Source: Dendrophyllia cribrosa (taxonomy: Eukaryota > Cnidaria > Anthozoa > Scleractinia > Dendrophylliidae). From it: 64,000 nt of DNA. Below the pieces are notes generated by a model. It had not been told where the DNA came from and did not search any database. It worked only from the letters and a program-made list of their open reading frames with translations. The DNA is taken from contig JAJLRJ010000011.1 of assembly GCA_024195265.1 (NCBI GenBank), positions 21,493,402 to 21,557,401 on the forward strand, in the 5' to 3' direction. This document shows, one piece after another, positions 10,231 through 22,593 of this stretch. Position numbers and translations under genes: made by a program. Within the stretch, counting starts at the first letter, position 1; each line of letters starts with the position of its first letter.

Positions 10231-11188
10231 TTAATTTTGATTTTTTTTGTTCCAGATTTATTACCATAATCCTAAGACAAAGAAAAATCAAACTAGTTTG
10301 AAATTAGTTTTCTCTAAAATCATTTTAAGCTACAACATACATATAAAAAGAGATTTACTTCATTTACTTGTTCATTTCTTGATTATAATTAGCTGTCTGA
10401 ATTTTCCACACAAACTCTTGAATGACGCTTGGGCCTCTTGTGGTCTATTTCAAAGTGCTATTTTGGGGGGCCCAGGCATGATCGGTTTCACTTAAATGGT
10501 AATTGAGGCACAGGCCATCCAAAACCAGCCACACTAATAAGTTAGTTTAACTTAATCTAAGAGCATTCACTCACTTCCTGTTTCACTGCAATCCATTATG
10601 AAGTCGTTGAAAAATTTGAAGATATCGATTTCGTTTATTTATGCATTAGTGCCATCCTCACTAAACTCGGCCACCACATTATCTAGGATAAGATCCCTCG
10701 TTGGCATAAAGCTTGAACTGCCTTGTTCCACAAACAGTGGTCTTAGAATGTCTTTGCTGCTTTGCATTGCCTCAAGCAGGGAAAATGATTCCAAGCCCAT
10801 CCTCAGTTGGTCAAGCATTGGTATTATGGTCTGGAACTCTGTCATGACAATGGGTCTAAAAAAATAAAAATTGGTTTTTTAGTTGAAACTGAAACAAAAA
10901 GACAAGAACAAGCTTCGGCGAAATAGCTATCTGGTAATGAAAGATCTTTGCTTGGAATAATGAACGTGCAATTGGATCATTTTCTCAACAAAGAGATGTT
11001 GAAATATGTATCCTTAGAAAGAAGAAAGGCTTTGAAACACCAAATGGCAGAAACCATGCAATTGGTTTGCAAACTGATAATTTTATAACAGCTATTTGTA
11101 AAAAGCAAATTCTCATGACATAATTATGTAACCCAGCTTTGTCTGTAGTTTAAATGGAAATGGTGATCTCCTTCTAACAAAAGAAATA

Positions 11189-11760
11189 CAGTTGAACCTC
11201 TCTAATACGGACACCGAAGGGACAGAGCAAAGTGTCCGTATTATGGAGGTCACCACGATGACGTCACTTTTAAGACTCCACTGACAGTTTTGGTTCAGTA
11301 ACTAAAAACAGGCCCACACTCGTCTATTAACTGCATCTAAATTGATTAATATACAGCATTGAGACACTGTCTATCAGTAATGTACTACATTGTAAAATTC
11401 TCAGCTACACAAGGTATACGAATCACTGTTTTAAAACGAAACGAACTACAACGCAATGCTGCATGTGAAAAAGTACTATAAAGTACAATTCTGAAAACGT
11501 CTTTCGATGTATGTTTGTAACCACAAACAGGAAATTGTATTACTTACTCAAACTATCATCACCTAATCACCGGAGTGTCCGTAATAAAGAGGTTAAGTTC
11601 ATATGAATTTGCTTTCTGGGGCCGAGATTTAGTGTCCGTTGTCCGTACTAGAGAGGGTCCATATTATAGAGGTCGTTTTTAAAGAAAACATGTGATAATT
11701 TTGTTGGGACATAGGAAACTGTCCGTAATAGAGAGGTGTCCGTAAGGAGAGGTTCGACTG
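11189..11760. mobile_element. TA-flanked Tc1/mariner/pogo-type non-autonomous element
   Basis: The ends CAGTTGAACCTCTC and GAGAGGTTCGACTG are inverted and flanked by TA on both sides (11187-11188, 11761-11762). Internal words such as GTGTCCGTA recur in inverted orientation. A TA target and CAG ends point to the Tc1/mariner supergroup, perhaps pogo/Tigger; it encodes no transposase. It sits in a HECT intron. Confidence 0.75.
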
Positions 11761-12009
11761 TAGTCAGACATGCAATTTAGCTACCTTAATATTGCTTCCT
11801 TGGAACTCAGTGTCTCCTTTGATGGCACATTTCTGTAGCCTACAAATGACAGAATGTCCAGGATGTGATCTTTCATTAGAACTTGTCTCAGTTCTTCATC
11901 AGTGCTACAGCTCTTGACCTAAAATACAATATAGCAAAGCATTACAATATTAAAGGGAACAGATAATGTTCTTGCCTCCTCCCATTCCCTGGGATGGGCA
12001 GGATGTATA

Positions 12010-12138
12010 TGTTGTGGTTCAATTTTATCCTTGGTGCAATTTTGATTTTCCTTTGTTTTATATTCATTATCATATATTGACATGCACAAGAACAAAGGAA
12101 AATCAAAATTGCACCAAGGATAAAATTGAACCACAACA
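12010..12138. mobile_element. Foldback MITE, alpha family copy 2
   Basis: The ends TGTTGTGGTTCAATTTTATC and its complement are perfect; the arms pair for most of their length. Flanked by TA. It lies in the HECT intron between exons 3 and 4. Confidence 0.9.
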
Positions 12139-13153
12139 TAAACAAGATTTTTTTAAATCTAAAATTTATATATCAATTGATTGTTCTTGCCTCTTCAATA
12201 GCTCCTTTGAGTTTGTCATTTATGCACTTTTGGAATCCAGTCATTGGTAGACACACTATCGATGCCATCCACGATATAGCCGAATGCTTCCTTCGAGAGG
12301 AAACATGGAGCAGGACCACCTTGGACAATGGAGGCTGCCAATAATTCTCCAGCTACTGTGAACTCATTGTTAGCCAATGCTGTCATACTGTTGACTGGCA
12401 TTCCATCTGGAAATAGGTGATACCGTATGTGTTGGAGTACATCTGTTCAGGAGATAAAATTAAAGTTAATGTTTTAAGATGAATAAGGCCTTACTGCAAT
12501 ACCAGTAAATTCTAATACACTGTATGCATGACACACAATCATCTTGATGAAAGAAACACATTTGGAAACAAACCAGTGTGCTTTCCGTTTTCCCTTGCGG
12601 TTAAAATTTTCATCCGTATTTCTTATTCCAGTATTAACTAGCAGTAATCACAGATTATGGAGACGCGTTCGAAGGAATTTCCGGCGGAAATGAGCCCCTG
12701 GAAAAAAAAAACAATAGGGGTGGCCATTTGGAAGACTGTCTACCAAAAAATCTCAAATTTTACTGCACATAAACCACAGGACAACCAACACGAAATTAGG
12801 ATTGCATTATTCGAACGCGATAATATCCAATTGAAGGGCCGAGAGCATGTCCAGCCTATATGACTTTTTAGGCCTTTTTTTATTTTTTCTTGCTCAGATT
12901 TGTCCAATTTTGGCATGTGAACTAGAAATTAGTTGCAAAACATTGTTCCGAATTTTTTTCCGTCGTTTTCGAGAAATACCGTATGCAAAAAAAAAAATCA
13001 ATCAATCAAAGGCTCCTATTGTAACGCAATATTGCGGTAAGCCACTGACACGGTTCGATATTTTTTTTAAATTAAACGTAAGGAATTTTGACGAACGCCA
13101 AAAAAGTAAATCACTTTCATAATGTCCAGTTCGAAGGGAAAAAAAAAAAAAAA

Positions 13154-13230
13154 ATGATGCTGAGCGTGATTCGAACCCGGAGCCGTCCGAGCGCAAATCC
13201 CCGACCAAACCACTAGTCCACCGACGAACA
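13154..13230 (-). repeat. tRNA-like segment in copy A (A and B box)
   Basis: On the minus strand TGGACTAGTGGTT looks like a pol III A box and GGGTTCGAATC like a B box, about 40 bp apart. An A-rich run on the plus strand follows. The T stem does not pair well, so this is a tRNA-derived relic rather than a working tRNA gene. Confidence 0.5.
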
Positions 13231-14177
13231 CATGCTCACTTCAGGCTAAGTTTTATTATTTAAAGGTTGATACGCATCAAAACGCGTATCTCGATTTCAA
13301 AATCCTTTTAGATCGAATTTAATGTTGCATTAAAGACTCCAAATGCGAAACGTCTTCCCGCCGTCTCACTTCGAGCTGCCCAAAGCTGTATTTCAAGTGC
13401 CCGACCACGCACAGCGGACCCATCTACCACTGTCGCAAAGCATGTCTGGAAATCCTACAACAAAACCGAAATGGAGTTCCCGCCCGAAAGTTTTTGCAAA
13501 ATACTATAAGTCTCAAAGCACTTCGGATATCGGGCATTTCGACCACGGCACGGGATGGGAAATGGCCCACAACTCTCAACGCCGCCCCTTTTCTGATCCG
13601 AAGTGATTCCAGACTTTCCCGCCGGCTCGTCTTCCCGACCAAGGTCCGTTTTTCACCTCGAGCGCTAAATGGCGCTTCAGACACAAGGAAGGACAAGAAA
13701 CACGACTCGTTTCTTTGAGAAGTGCTAGAGACTCAAGGATTTCCGGACTTAATGATGTCTTTCAATCACCGGACGGGCCTCATACACGTTGGCTTACACA
13801 CACGCTACAGAGGCGATGTGTTGCCGTAGTGAGCTCACGATAGATAAGCGAGCCAGGCGTGCGTGCGTAAATAACGGTATTTTCGTTTAGTTGTTGGCAC
13901 TGATCAGAAGTATTGCAGTCGCGTATTCTCACGGCCAAACTGCTTTCAAATGGCTTCGAAATTGCGCTCTGAATGTACCGTCAAAGCACTGGAGGGCCAG
14001 AACTCTGCTTTTTTCAGGTGAAATTGGTCAAATTCCTTAGGGTTAGTGCAAATTCGACAAGGGCTTGTGATATTATTCGCTGTACGATAAAATGAGGCTA
14101 TTCTGAGCTATTCTGAGCGTGAAAACATAAAAAAAGGCCTAAAAAGTCATATAGACTGGACATGCTCTCGGCCCTTC

Positions 14178-14671
14178 ATATCTAAACACACTAATCTGCT
14201 AATCTAATTATTTAAAGTCATTATTATTCATAACAGCGATCCCGAAACCGCAAGTTATTCGCTTCACTGCTTTTAATCAACTCAAGTTGTTCATTTCACT
14301 TGAAAAATTCACAAGATGTTTGTTTTACTGCCTCTAAACAGCCACGTTTCTCGCAAAAAGCGTAAGTTGTTTGTTTCGCTGCTTTTAAACCTCTCCAGTT
14401 GTTCATTTCACTGCGGCTGAACCGCTTTAGTTGCTTGTTTCACTTAATAGAAACTCGCGAAACTCGCAAAAATCGCAAGTTTTTCGCTTCACTGCTTTTA
14501 AAGCACTCAAGTTGTTCGTTTCACTGCTTTTAAACCGCTCATGACAAGTTGTTGCTTTCAAACAAACCCTGCAGCATTTTGTCTTTGCCGTACTAGATGC
14601 CCCTTGGGATTTCTTTTATGAATAACAATAACTTTAGATAATTAGATTAGCAGATTAGTGTGCTTAGATAT
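14178..14671. repeat. Core of the composite element with inverted ends and internal repeats
   Basis: Its inverted termini run about 40 bp (ATATCTAAACACACTAATCT at the left, complement at the right). Inside are imperfect repeats of about 45 bp built on CAAGTTGTTC and TTTCACTGCTTTTAAA. No coding frame. It may be an independent MITE around which the flanking copies were arranged. Confidence 0.6.
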
Positions 14672-15014
14672 GAAGGGCCGAGAGCATGTCCAGCCTATAT
14701 GACTTTTTAGGCCTTTTTTTATTTTTTCTTGCTCAGATTTGTCCAATTTTGGCATGTGAACTAGAAATTAGTTGCAAAACATTGTTCCGAATTTTTTTCC
14801 GTTGTTTTTTCCGTCGTTTTCGAGAAATACCGTATGCAAAAAAAAAAAATCAATCAATCAAAGGCTCCTATTGTAACGCAATATTGCGGTAAGCTTCTGT
14901 TTTCGCACTGACACGGTTCGATATTTTTTTAAAATTAAACGTAAGGAATTTTGACGAACGCCAAAAAAGTAAATCACTTTCATAATGTCCAGTTCGAAGG
15001 GAAAAAAAAAAAAA

Positions 15015-15092
15015 ATGATGCTGAGCGTAATTCGAACCCGGAGCCGTCCGAGCCCAAATCCCCGACCAAACCACTAGTCCACCGACGAACAC
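15015..15092 (-). repeat. tRNA-like segment in copy B
   Basis: The same A-box and B-box words as in copy A, with a G to T change in the B box flank (GGGTTCGAATT). It is probably part of the mobile unit itself, since both copies have it at the same place. Confidence 0.5.
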
Positions 15093-16400
15093 ATGCTCAC
15101 TTCAGGCTAAGTTTTATTATTTAAAGGTTGATACGCATCAAAACGCGTATCTCGATTTCAAAATTCTTTTAGATCGAATTTAATGTTGCATTAAAGACTC
15201 CAAATGCGAAACGTCTTCCCGCCGTCTCACTTCGAGCTGCCCAAAGCTGTATTTCAAGTGCCCGACCACGCACAGCGGACCCATCTACCACTGTCGCAAA
15301 GCATGTCGGGAAATCCTACAACAAAACCGAAATGGAGTTCCCGCCCGAAAGTTTTTGCAAAATACTATGTCTCAAAGCACTTCGGATATCGGGCATTTCG
15401 ACCACGGCACGGGATGGGAAATGGCCCACAACTCTCAACGCTGCCCCTTTTCTGATCCGAAGTGATTCCAGACTTTCCCGCCGGCTCGTCTTCCCGACCA
15501 AGGTCCGTTTTTCACCTCGAGCGCTAAATGGCGCTTCAGACACAAGGAAGGACAAGAAACACGACTTGTTTCTTTGAGAAGTGCTAGAGACTCAAGGATT
15601 TCCGGACTTAATGATGTCTTTCAATCACCGGACGGGCCTCATACACGTTGGCTTACACACACGCTACAGAGGCGATGTGTTGCCGTAGTGAGCTCACGAT
15701 AGATAAGCGAGCCAGGCGTGCGTGCATAAATAACGGTATTTTCGTTTAGTTGTTGGCACTGATCAGAAGTATTGCAGTCGTGTATTCTCACGGCCAAACT
15801 GCTTTCAAATGGCTTCGAAATTGCGCTCTGAATGTACCGTCAAAGCACTGGAGGGCCAGAACTCTGCTTTTTTCAGGTGAAATTGGTCAAATTCCTTAGG
15901 GTTAGTGCAAATTCAACAAGGGCTTGTGATATTATTCGCTGTACGATAAAATGAGGCTATTCTGAACTATTCTGAGCGTGAAAACATAAAAAAAGGCCTA
16001 AAAAGTCATATAGGCTGGACATGCTCTCGGCCCTTCAATTACAATAAATCACAACTAGCAAATAAAACAACAATAACATTATTTATCCAGGGAGCTTACT
16101 TGCTGAAGGGGGTTTAAGTAGTGTTTAATAAAATAATAAGTAGTGGTGTTTTATCAGGTTTAAAATCCCAAGCCACAAGCGAGAGATTGTAAACCTGATA
16201 AGACACACTGTACAAGTTTATTATACGGCTTCGAAAACATTCCTTTAAAAGTGTGTCCCTAAGAAGCACAAACAAATGCAGTAACGTTTTATCAGAATGA
16301 TATACTGCCACTGCATCATCACTTTGGTTGAATTTCCTAGAGAATAGTTCATCTGGGCAAAGGTTGGTGCATTATAAGCAACCACAAGTAGTTGCAATAC

Positions 16401-16577
16401 AATAGGCCATTTCCGAGTTACGTTATGCCTCGTTGTCAAAGCGAGGCTAGGTGCACAACCTTTCATATGGAAATGAGCTTTTATTCAAATGCAAATAAAA
16501 CTCATTTCCATATGAAAGGTTGTGCACCTAGCCTCGCTGTGACAACGAGGCATATCGTAACTCGGAAATGGCCTATT
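16401..16577. mobile_element. Near-perfect palindromic MITE
   Basis: AATAGGCCATTTCCGAGTTA is mirrored at 16577, and the arms pair almost to a short centre around 16490. A diverged relative forms part of both arms of the large transposon (about 1850-1990 and 18270-18430), so this family was in the locus more than once. Confidence 0.88.
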
Positions 16578-17624
16578 CATGTACAAGCTGTCAATCTCAT
16601 AACAAACCTGTGAAAAATTCACGAAGTGGCCCTCCGTCATCTATGGCTGGTTCTCCAATAAATGTCACCTTAAGTGTTTGTTTTGAATTAAACCACTTCT
16701 TTTTCCTTGCATCAATGTAATCCTGAAACATTGTTTTCCTTCTTATACTTATTCTGGTTTTCTTACCAGAATCCGTATTTCGTTGTAGTGTTTTCACCAC
16801 ATCTTTCAGCTTGTGTGACGTATCACCTTCATACTCGCTACCTTCACATGCAGGCTTGACTCTGGATGATTCTTCTGACTCCATGAATGCTTCCAATTGG
16901 CCATCATCCTCAACCTCTCCCACAGGATCAATCCAGAAGTCCACACATAGGTCAGCATGTACTTCAATTTCATCCATAGGAAATACCTTTGAGCACGATG
17001 GACAGGTACTGCATCCTCTAGAGGGAAGTGAAGCCTTTGCTTCAGCTTGACTACTGGTAGGTGGTTTTTCTGAGACACCTATTTTCTGTGACTCTTCAAT
17101 TTCAATCACTGTATTAGTAAGGCATGATGGTCCTGGCTCACTGCTATCAGACTCCCCATTAAGGTTAACAAGATCTGTTGTTCTGCACAACCAGAAGTAC
17201 AACTTAGAAAAAGGGTTTCCAAGCTCTTCTTTGTACCTGTTTAGTACAAAAGGTTCTGCACTACCAGGGAGGGTCTGCAACACAGTTTGATCAGGATATA
17301 GCAGCACATACTGAAGGTGTTGATTGAACTGCTTATAGTGTCTGGCATGTTTTTCTGTTGCCGCCTTCAGCAATATGTTTGCAGTAACATTAGAAGGCAC
17401 CATCAGCGGGAGAGTCCTGCCCTTTACTTTTTTCAAACGACCATCTGTCTCTTCCATAACTCCTATTTGAATTTTTACTTATTCGACTGCTTTCTCTTTC
17501 TTACTTGCTTTGATTTTTTTAGCCCTTTCATCCTCCTTTCGCTTCTTAAATTCACGAAAGGACGACCCTGAGTGTGAAGTGTGGGTTTGTGCATTTGTTT
17601 CTGCAGCTGTTGTCGCTGTTCCTC

Positions 17625-18027
17625 CTTTGGAAAGATATTTAAAGCTAATTATGTAATGTTAAATTAAAAACAATACCCAGATACGCTCATTAATTAAGAG
17701 GTCATTTCACTGCTCCGTAACATAGAAAATGAGAATAATCACATTGAACTTGTTACACTACATGAATGATTTTTGATTAAGCATGGGGGATTGGGGGAGG
17801 GCAGCAAACAATGCCAAAATCATCACAGTATTTGTATGGAAATGCAATTAATCATTTGCTTCAGAATATTATACATGCCAGTATTTCCCGCATAGACTTT
17901 CTGTCCCAAACCTGAACATTTCCTGTAGTTTATCATAGAATTAGAGTCATTTTAAAGATCCAGTTGTCTGAACAACAGAACAATAAACTCAGTCAGATAA
18001 GCTTAAATTAAATCCCTTTCTATAAAA
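17625..18027. other. Intron 1 of the HECT gene, no other feature seen
   Basis: AT-rich sequence between the zinc-ribbon exon and the HECT exon. I found no extra exon or repeat. Confidence 0.4.
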
Positions 18028-18993
18028 AAGTGTTTTTTTTTAACTACAAGTTTCAAGAAAAATATTGGTAACCCTGTCTTGTATTTAAGCTTATTATCTA
18101 TAAAATAATAAAAAAAATGGTCTTGGATACATCGAGAACTAATCACGTTCTAAGAACATTGGGTTATTTCTTTCTTACATTCATCAAAAACATGGCAGCT
18201 ATTAAACCAAAACCCACAAAATTGTACATTATGACAAACAGCCAATGCACAGCAACACACACCTCAACTATAGAGCCGAAGCAATCTCAAATATAGAGCC
18301 TCCTTTTCAAAGCGAGGCGAAGTGCGAAACCATTCATATGAAAATTAGTTCTATTTGCATGTGAACTCATTTCGCACTTGACCTCGCTCTGATGGAGAGA
18401 CTAAAGACAACTTGGAAGTGGCCTATTCAAAGCGTAACTAATATTTACTTTAAAATATGGAAATCGAACCATAAGTAAGCTTAAAGCTGATAAGTGCCTT
18501 CGAGCTGTATAAACATGTGCTCAAAACAGCTGCTAGATAATCGATTAAAATATGCAGACACATGACAACAAAAAATAGATCACTAACCTGTTTGCAATTT
18601 TGTGCCACATTTCGGGCAGTAATTCGGCTTGGATGTAGAATATTGGCCCAGATTTTCGCCACATGAGCTGCAAAAATGCGCCATAATTTTGCACGCTTGC
18701 ATCAAAATGGCGGGGAGAAGTGGCGGCGTTCAGCGAGAGGCCTGGGTATTAGATTCCAGGACCTTGAGGAGGCTCATTTCTACGGAGAAGGATGATTTCT
18801 ACGGAGGAGGAGGATTTCTACGGAGGAGGCTTATTTCTACGGAGGAGGCTAATTTCTACGGAGGAGGCTTATTTCTATGCAACAGGCTTATACTTGTATG
18901 GAAAACAAGTACCATTGCACAGACGAGGCGAGTTTTTATACAAAGACGGCTTTGTTTTACAGTGTGCAGCCGTGGCCCTAGTGGGCCACCGTA
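18028..18993 (-). repeat. Right terminal inverted repeat arm of the integrase/HECT transposon
   Basis: This is the reverse complement of the left arm without the 650-bp insertion. It carries the subterminal 17-bp repeats (18770-18887) and a zinc-ribbon exon (18684-18587, minus) that starts the HECT gene. The exon has one extra A compared with the left arm, in the run before TTGCA, which shifts its frame. Confidence 0.87.
18770..18887 (-). repeat. Subterminal 17-bp tandem repeats, right arm
   Basis: About six copies of TTTCTACGGAGGAGGCT, the complement of the left-arm unit, at the same distance from the end. See 662-846. Confidence 0.85.
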
Positions 18994-21900
18994 TAAAAGG
19001 AATATAGCTTTCCAATTTAGTTGAAAACAATCAGTGTTATAGGTTTCTTCATATTTTTTGACCGATGTTGGATTTTTTGCAATTTTCGAGACCAAAATGC
19101 GATACAGTGTTTTGGATTTAACCTTCTCCAGATTGTATTCATCGTTGTTAATGTAGAGATGAAAGGTTGTTGGGTTCAACTGTTGCGTATGAATTGATAT
19201 TAAATTCCTATTTAAGTTTAAGATGTTGCGCCATGTTAGTGGAAACGCGTTATATATACTAAATAATAGGAAGACATCAACGGGGGAGATACTTAGACTT
19301 CGCGATTCCCCTCCCAACACAAGCTCTCCTGTAGTATCGAAAAGGTCGCCAACTTTATAGTAACCACATTCAGTTAGTCTTTTGCTGAAAACAGATTTGT
19401 TTTCGATACAAACATTCTTGTTATTCCACAAAACTTCATTTACAATTTCTTCAAGTGTGGACGGGTTATTTTCATTTAGAGAGGACCATGACATAAGACA
19501 CTCCTTATAGAAATAGGGGACAGTAATCGAGAGCTTTTTGTAGTCAAAATTGCAGTAAAAGAGAAATTTCCCTCCTACGTTTTTTAGGTACAAATCCAAA
19601 AAAATTTTCCAGCCTGCCAGGTAAGGATCCAGATATCTTTTTATACACATAACTCTTTGTGTCGTAATCATTGAATTAATATCAGGCATACTCAGGGCTC
19701 CTTTTTCTATTGGGTTTATCAGTGCCGCTCGTTTCACTTTGTCTTTACCTTTCCATACGAAGGAGAACAGAATTGAATTAAGTTTTTGTATTGAGTCTTT
19801 ATCGCATGCAATAAGAGTCGCGCGGTAAAGAATTTTTGGGATAGCAAATGATTTAATGACTTGAATTCTGCCAATCAACGTGAGTCCTCTCCAGCTCCAT
19901 CCATGTAAAAGTTCTTTGACAGACTTTTCGATGGATTCAAAATTCTTTTTAATAAACAGTACTTTGTCATTTGTGAAAAATACACCTAAAATTTGTACAA
20001 ATTTTTTTATTTCTTCAACCCCCATGTCGTTGTGATGAAGCTCCATGTTGCCCAGTGGAAGGATTTCGATTTTCTCATGGTTCATGTTCAATCCCGAGTA
20101 TCTGCTGAAATGTTTCACACTATCCATGAGATTAAAAAAAGGTTTATCGCTAACGAACGTTGTTATGTCATCCGCGAAATTGACCAACTTAATCATTTCT
20201 GTTTCGTTGATCTTAATGCCTCGTATTTGGTTATTATTTCATATGTATATCGCCAAAGTCTCGAGAGCAATAATAAAAAGATACGGGGAGAGGGGATCCC
20301 CTTTGACGAACTCCGCGTTTAACTTGGAAGAAAGGTGTAGTAAAGCCGTTATTAATCACGCAACTTGATATGTCATTGTAAAAAGTTTTAATCCAGGTAA
20401 TAAAGGAAGCGCCGAAACCAAACACTTCTAAAGTTCTAAAAAGAAAACTCCGGTTAATCGAATCAAAGGCCTTTTCAAAATCGATAGCAGTCAAAATACC
20501 TTTATGGCCTTTCCGTTTAGTGAACTCAATTACATCATCAATGGTGCGAACTGCCTCAAGGAGGAAGCACTTTCTCAAGTCGTTTTGCGATCGCTTTTGA
20601 GCCAATTTTTGCATCAACATCGACTAAGGAAATTGGTCTCCAGTTCTTTATTAGTCGTCTGTCTCGATTTTTTTTCTCTAAAAGAGTTATTACTGCTTGT
20701 TTTTGAGTTGTCGAGAGTTCACCATGGCGATAGGAATAATTTAAGGAATCGACAAGATTCCGCCCGATTACCGGCCAAAAGACCTTATAAAATTCCACAG
20801 ATAAGCCGTCGTTACCTGGTATTTTGTTGTTTTTAAACGTGGAGAGAATATTAAAACATTCTGTGTATGTTAGCTCGCCCTCGCATGTGTCGCGCATTTC
20901 ATCTGATAATTTTGGAATATTAGCAGTGTTTAAGAAGGGGCAAGTCATTTGATCAAAAGTAAATTCTGCCTTTTCATCGTAAAGATCCGCAAAGAAAACT
21001 TCGATTTCCTTTGAAATTGTGTTTGGGTTGGTAGATTCTTTACCGTTTGATTAAATCAGCTTTCTTATTGAGCTCTTTTTCTTTTTATTATTTTCAAGGT
21101 TTAAAAAAAATTTAGTGTTTCCTTCTCCCTTTTCGTACCATGTGATGCGAGAGCGGATAATCGAACCTGACACAATATAGTCGTATTCTCTTTCATATTC
21201 CGCTTTAACCTTTTCTAAATTCTCTACATTTACAGGTGTTGGAGATGCCGCTATTTCTTCTTCACACATCTTAAGTTTATTTTCAATTATTGTTAATTTA
21301 TCTCTTCTTTGACGGGCTTTTTATTTACTGTAAGTAATGGTTTCTTGGCGAACTTTAAATTTAATCCAGTCCCACACTATTCTTGGATCATTACAGAAAT
21401 GGATTTCTGTTTTCCATTCAGGGAACATCTCTCGCATCAGGAGAATGTAATCAGTGTCTTCTAAGAGACTGTTATTTAGTTTCCAGAAGGACGGGCCGTG
21501 TGGTTGGTCATTGAGGCTGTCTATTTCAAGGATGACTGCTGAATGATCTGTTTTGATAGCGGTTATAATGTCGGCCTTAGCAACATCATCCTCTAATATA
21601 TCACTTATAAACCAGTAGTCCAGTCGCCTTTGTATAAATGGACGTTTCTGCCTCCATGTAAAACGTTTGCTTTCTGGATTTTGTATCTTCCAAATATCAA
21701 TTAAGTCGTTTTCATTTAAGATATCATCTAAAATTTTAACTGAATGTTTATAGGTTGGGTTCCCACCTAGGCAATCAAGAGAAAGGTCGCGAGTTAAATT
21801 GAAATCTCCACCGAGTAAGATTTTGCATTGCTTAAAGTGTTCCTCACTGTTAATCATGTTGGATATTTTTTGGAAAAATTCGGATTGTTGAGTTATGTTA

Positions 21901-22250
21901 GGGGTGTAAATGTTTACCAAAAGAAAAGAACAATCCTGAATATTAGCCTCCAAAAGGATGAATCTTCCTTCTTCGTCGGACTTGACTGAAATTAGTTTAA
22001 AATCAAGCGTATGTCGTATAAGCATGGCGGCCCCTCGACTATGCGCAGACCCGTGCGCAAAAAAGAAATCGCCATGCCATTGCGCTTTCCACTGGTTTTC
22101 GACCTCCTTTGTGCTATAGGTTTCTTGTAGAAAACAAATATCTGCCTTTTGCTTGATTAACCAATTTAGAATTCCTTTACGCTTTTCCAAGGTCCGAATA
22201 CCACGAACGTTGAGCGAGATAGCTTTCAGCTTAATATTATTACCATTCAT
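18994..22250 (-). pseudogene. LINE ORF2 (endonuclease + reverse transcriptase), L1/Tx1-like, degraded
   Basis: The minus strand reads an apurinic-type endonuclease first (22250-21321: SLNVRGIRTLEKRK, CFLQETYS, GGDFNLTRD, KTDHSAVILE). The reverse transcriptase follows in several frames (20948-20556 with NWRPISLVDVDAKI; 20620-20234 with AIDFEKAFDSI; 20196-18994 with NFADDITTF as the catalytic box). Frame changes and stops occur near 21.3, 21.05, 20.95, 20.6 and 20.2 kb. The protein stops at KAIF, exactly where the transposon's target duplication begins, and resumes at 540. No ORF1 is visible upstream (22251-22593). APE-type endonuclease and FADD box place it near the L1/Tx1 clades. Confidence 0.88.
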
Positions 22251-22593
22251 CGCGATCTTTTTTTGTACAATATAGATAGATTGTTGTCACCTCTAGCTAA
22301 GTCTATAGGTTTCACAATACCGCATTGTTTTAAAATGAATGGCAGGTTCGTTAACATATAAAGACATACACATAACGTAAACTGATTATGCACGGACGAG
22401 TTGAATATTTCACAACACATTACATAAAACACACAAGAAGACAGAGGGCGGAAAAATATTGAAAACCTTACCTTTCGCTCCAGAGTAAACTATTTGCGAG
22501 CCTTAACAGTCAACTAATCCTTTCGATAGTTAATCCAACCTAATTGTCCCTGGCTCCTTCACCGGGAAATGCTTAAGTTTTGATGAACTAATA
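22251..22593. other. No gene seen; 5' flank of the LINE
   Basis: AT-rich, no ORF1-like frame. Either LINE 5' UTR or unrelated flank. Confidence 0.35.

Larger units (their letters stand above)
12833..16036. mobile_element. Composite element: two 1.35-kb direct copies around a 494-bp core
   Basis: Copy A (12833-14177) and copy B (14672-16036) are nearly identical and in the same orientation. Each starts GAAGGGCCGAGAGCATGTCC and ends with its complement. Between them, 14178-14671 has its own inverted ends (ATATCTAAACACACTAATCT). Only the outermost ends carry matching 4-bp duplications, AATT at 12829-12832 and 16037-16040; neither copy alone does. So the whole unit probably inserted in one step or was formed in place by duplication. 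No transposase frame is present. It occupies the HECT intron between exons 2 and 3. Confidence 0.82.
9587..18684 (-). pseudogene. HECT-type E3 ubiquitin ligase gene of the transposon (G2E3-like), degraded
   Basis: Six exons are readable: 18684-18587 (zinc ribbon, in the right terminal repeat), 17624-16608, 12442-12191, 11918-11785, 10855-10575 and 9946-9587. The HECT domain starts at DGGPLREFF in exon 2 and includes SIVQGGPAPCF in exon 3. It ends with FISGFEQVPPLG and RPTASTCDPSITFP, where the Cys is the expected thioester-forming residue. Introns 2 to 4 agree in phase; intron 3 appears to use a GC donor (GAG|GCAAGA). Lesions: one extra A in exon 1, a TAA at 17481-17479, a frameshift near 12228, a TAA in exon 5 near 10640, and a last intron whose phases do not match. 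An intact copy would ubiquitinate proteins. Why a transposon needs this is unknown; modifying its integrase or host factors is speculation. Confidence 0.83.
541..18993. mobile_element. Large two-gene DNA transposon (integrase + HECT ligase), TIRs and 6-bp TSD
   Basis: Both ends read TACGGTGGCCCACTA inward. The terminal repeats are long (about 1 kb) and nearly identical over the outer 130 bp. Directly outside lie perfect 6-bp duplications, TAAAAG at 535-540 and 18994-18999. Removing the element and one duplication rejoins the LINE ORF in frame. Inside are an integrase gene on plus (935-3911) and a HECT gene on minus (about 9587-18684), facing each other. A 3.5-kb Harbinger, a 3.2-kb composite element and several MITEs are later insertions, so the original length was nearer 11 kb. 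A 6-bp duplication plus an IS3/retroviral-type integrase fits what I recall of the IS3EU superfamily; that label is inference. This copy is inactive because both genes carry lesions. Confidence 0.88.

Noticed and set aside
13154..13230. Functional tRNA gene
   Set aside because: A and B boxes are present but the arms do not fold into a good cloverleaf, and it is part of a repeated mobile unit.
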